DNA from: Paraburkholderia metrosideri
GTDB taxonomy: Bacteria > Pseudomonadota > Gammaproteobacteria > Burkholderiales > Burkholderiaceae
Assembly: GCF_904848625.1 (NCBI RefSeq)
Contig: NZ_CAJHCP010000008.1
Location: 310,001 to 374,000 of the forward strand
Direction of reading: 5' to 3'
Length of the DNA: 64,000 nucleotides
The notes under the pieces are model-generated. The model had not been told where the DNA came from and searched no databases. It saw nothing but the letters and a program-made list of their open reading frames with translations. The stretch's first letter is position 1. Every line of letters begins with the position of its first letter. The translations under genes were made by a program, and so were the position numbers. Shown piece after piece: positions 63,332 to 64,000 of the stretch.

Positions 63332-64000
63332 TTATTGAGGTTCGCTGCCGCAGGCAAGCGGAGTCTTCATCGAGCGAGCCGGAGCCGGCACGGGGTTCTG
63401 TGGAGCCTGCTGCGTGGCAAGCCACGAAGCGACGGCGTTCACGTCGTCGTCGGTCAGGCGGGTGGCAATGGTGTGCATGCAATCAGGCGCGATGGCATGC
63501 CGCGAGCCCGAGCGCCACGCACCAAGCTGCGCGCTGATGTAGTCGGAGTGCAGACCGACCAGACCCGGGATAGCCGGCTCCATGCCGGTGAGCGCCTTGC
63601 CGTGACAAGCCGCGCAGGCCGGAATTTCTTTGGCCGGGTCGCCGTTCAGCACGATCTGCTGGCCGCGCGCCAGCGTGCTCGACGACACCGTCGGCCTGGC
63701 CGGCGGCGGATACGGCGGACGCTGTTGCGAGAAGTACGTGGCGATCTGATGAAGATAGTCGTCCGAAAGGTACGTGACGAGGTAATTCATGGGCGGGTAC
63801 TTGCGACGCCCTTCGCGGAAGTTCTGCAACTGGTTGAACAGATAGTCGGCCGGCTTGCCCGCGAGGCGTGGGAAGTAGTCGTTGTCGGTGCCTTGCCCGT
63901 GAACGCCGTGGCAGGCCGTACACCCTTGCACGCGCGCTGCCATCGTGTCAGGGGCCTTCGGTTGAGTCTGCGCTTGAGCAGCGCTAAAGACACCCGCGGA
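63332..64000 (-). CDS. Diheme cytochrome c (c4-like), N-terminus beyond the window
   Basis: The frame is open to the right edge; 222 codons are visible, including the end of a signal peptide (AGVFSAAQAQT). Two heme sites: CTACH and CAACH, each in a cytochrome-c4-like half with FPRLAGKPADYLFNQLQNFR and IPGLVGLHSDYISAQLGAWR. An internal ATG at 63943 falls after the signal peptide and is not the true start. Cotranscribed with the triheme cytochrome downstream. Confidence 0.92.
   Translation of the reverse strand, partial: SAGVFSAAQAQTQPKAPDTMAARVQGCTACHGVHGQGTDNDYFPRLAGKPADYLFNQLQNFREGRRKYPPMNYLVTYLSDDYLHQIATYFSQQRPPYPPPARPTVSSSTLARGQQIVLNGDPAKEIPACAACHGKALTGMEPAIPGLVGLHSDYISAQLGAWRSGSRHAIAPDCMHTIATRLTDDDVNAVASWLATQQAPQNPVPAPARSMKTPLACGSEPQ

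Overview
The window is a GC-rich, core-chromosome segment of a beta-proteobacterium, most likely Paraburkholderia or a close Burkholderiaceae relative. The evidence is the gene content and order (edd-eda-gntP-gntK; rnpB; rplM-rpsI-erpA-anmK-tyrS-dtd; dusB-fis-purH-ruvCAB; pepP-ubiH; miaB-phoH-ybeY-corC-lnt; an FMN riboswitch before ribB; glpK/glpD/glpR) and the protein sequences themselves. No insertion sequence, prophage, integron, CRISPR array, tRNA or rRNA was seen. Both edges cut a gene: hexR on the left, a cytochrome c on the right.

Layout. 1-5.4 kb is a gluconate / Entner-Doudoroff block: a hexR-type regulator divergent from edd-eda, then gntP-gntK. It takes gluconate to 6-phosphogluconate, KDPG, pyruvate and glyceraldehyde-3-phosphate. 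Two near-identical HexR-like dyads sit inside the divergent promoters. 5.4-16.3 kb holds purB, a HypT-like LysR regulator next to a glutamate dehydrogenase, the gltIJKL glutamate/aspartate ABC importer, a class II glutamine amidotransferase, pyrC and a DUF3025 gene. 16.4-23.5 kb holds RNase P RNA, an OsmC protein, a candidate small RNA carrying an anti-Shine-Dalgarno loop (17723-17812), rplM-rpsI, erpA, anmK, tyrS, dtd and a histidine phosphatase. 23.6-31.3 kb is mostly minus strand: an MpaB/DUF2236 protein, ruvB, ruvA, ruvC, purH, fis and dusB, interrupted by an opposing LysE-type exporter and a small unknown gene. 31.4-42.1 kb holds ubiH-pepP, a glutathione transferase, lnt-corC, chaC, ybeY, phoH and miaB.

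42.2-48.1 kb is more accessory: a LysR/glyoxalase/MFS cluster, an XRE-cupin regulator, riboswitch-ribB and a HAD phosphatase. 48.3-55.8 kb is glycerol catabolism (glpK, glpD, glpR, with a GlpR-like operator over the presumed glpD promoter) plus a cytoplasmic gamma-glutamyltransferase. 56.2-64 kb holds an MHS transporter, a di-iron ferritin-like protein of unknown role, a flavin split-barrel protein, an RhlE-type helicase with a long disordered tail, a hemolysin-III protein and two multi-heme cytochromes c.

Nearly all genes are recognisable housekeeping families, so the novelty lies mainly in intergenic DNA. The strongest candidate is the 17.7 kb small RNA, which has a near-consensus promoter, a perfect 9-bp dyad over its -35 box, a loop resembling the 3' tail of 16S rRNA, and its own terminator. 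Start codons were moved from the longest open frame wherever a ribosome-binding site or family alignment favoured an internal start. Functions are family-level inferences from reading translated sequence; no database search was run.
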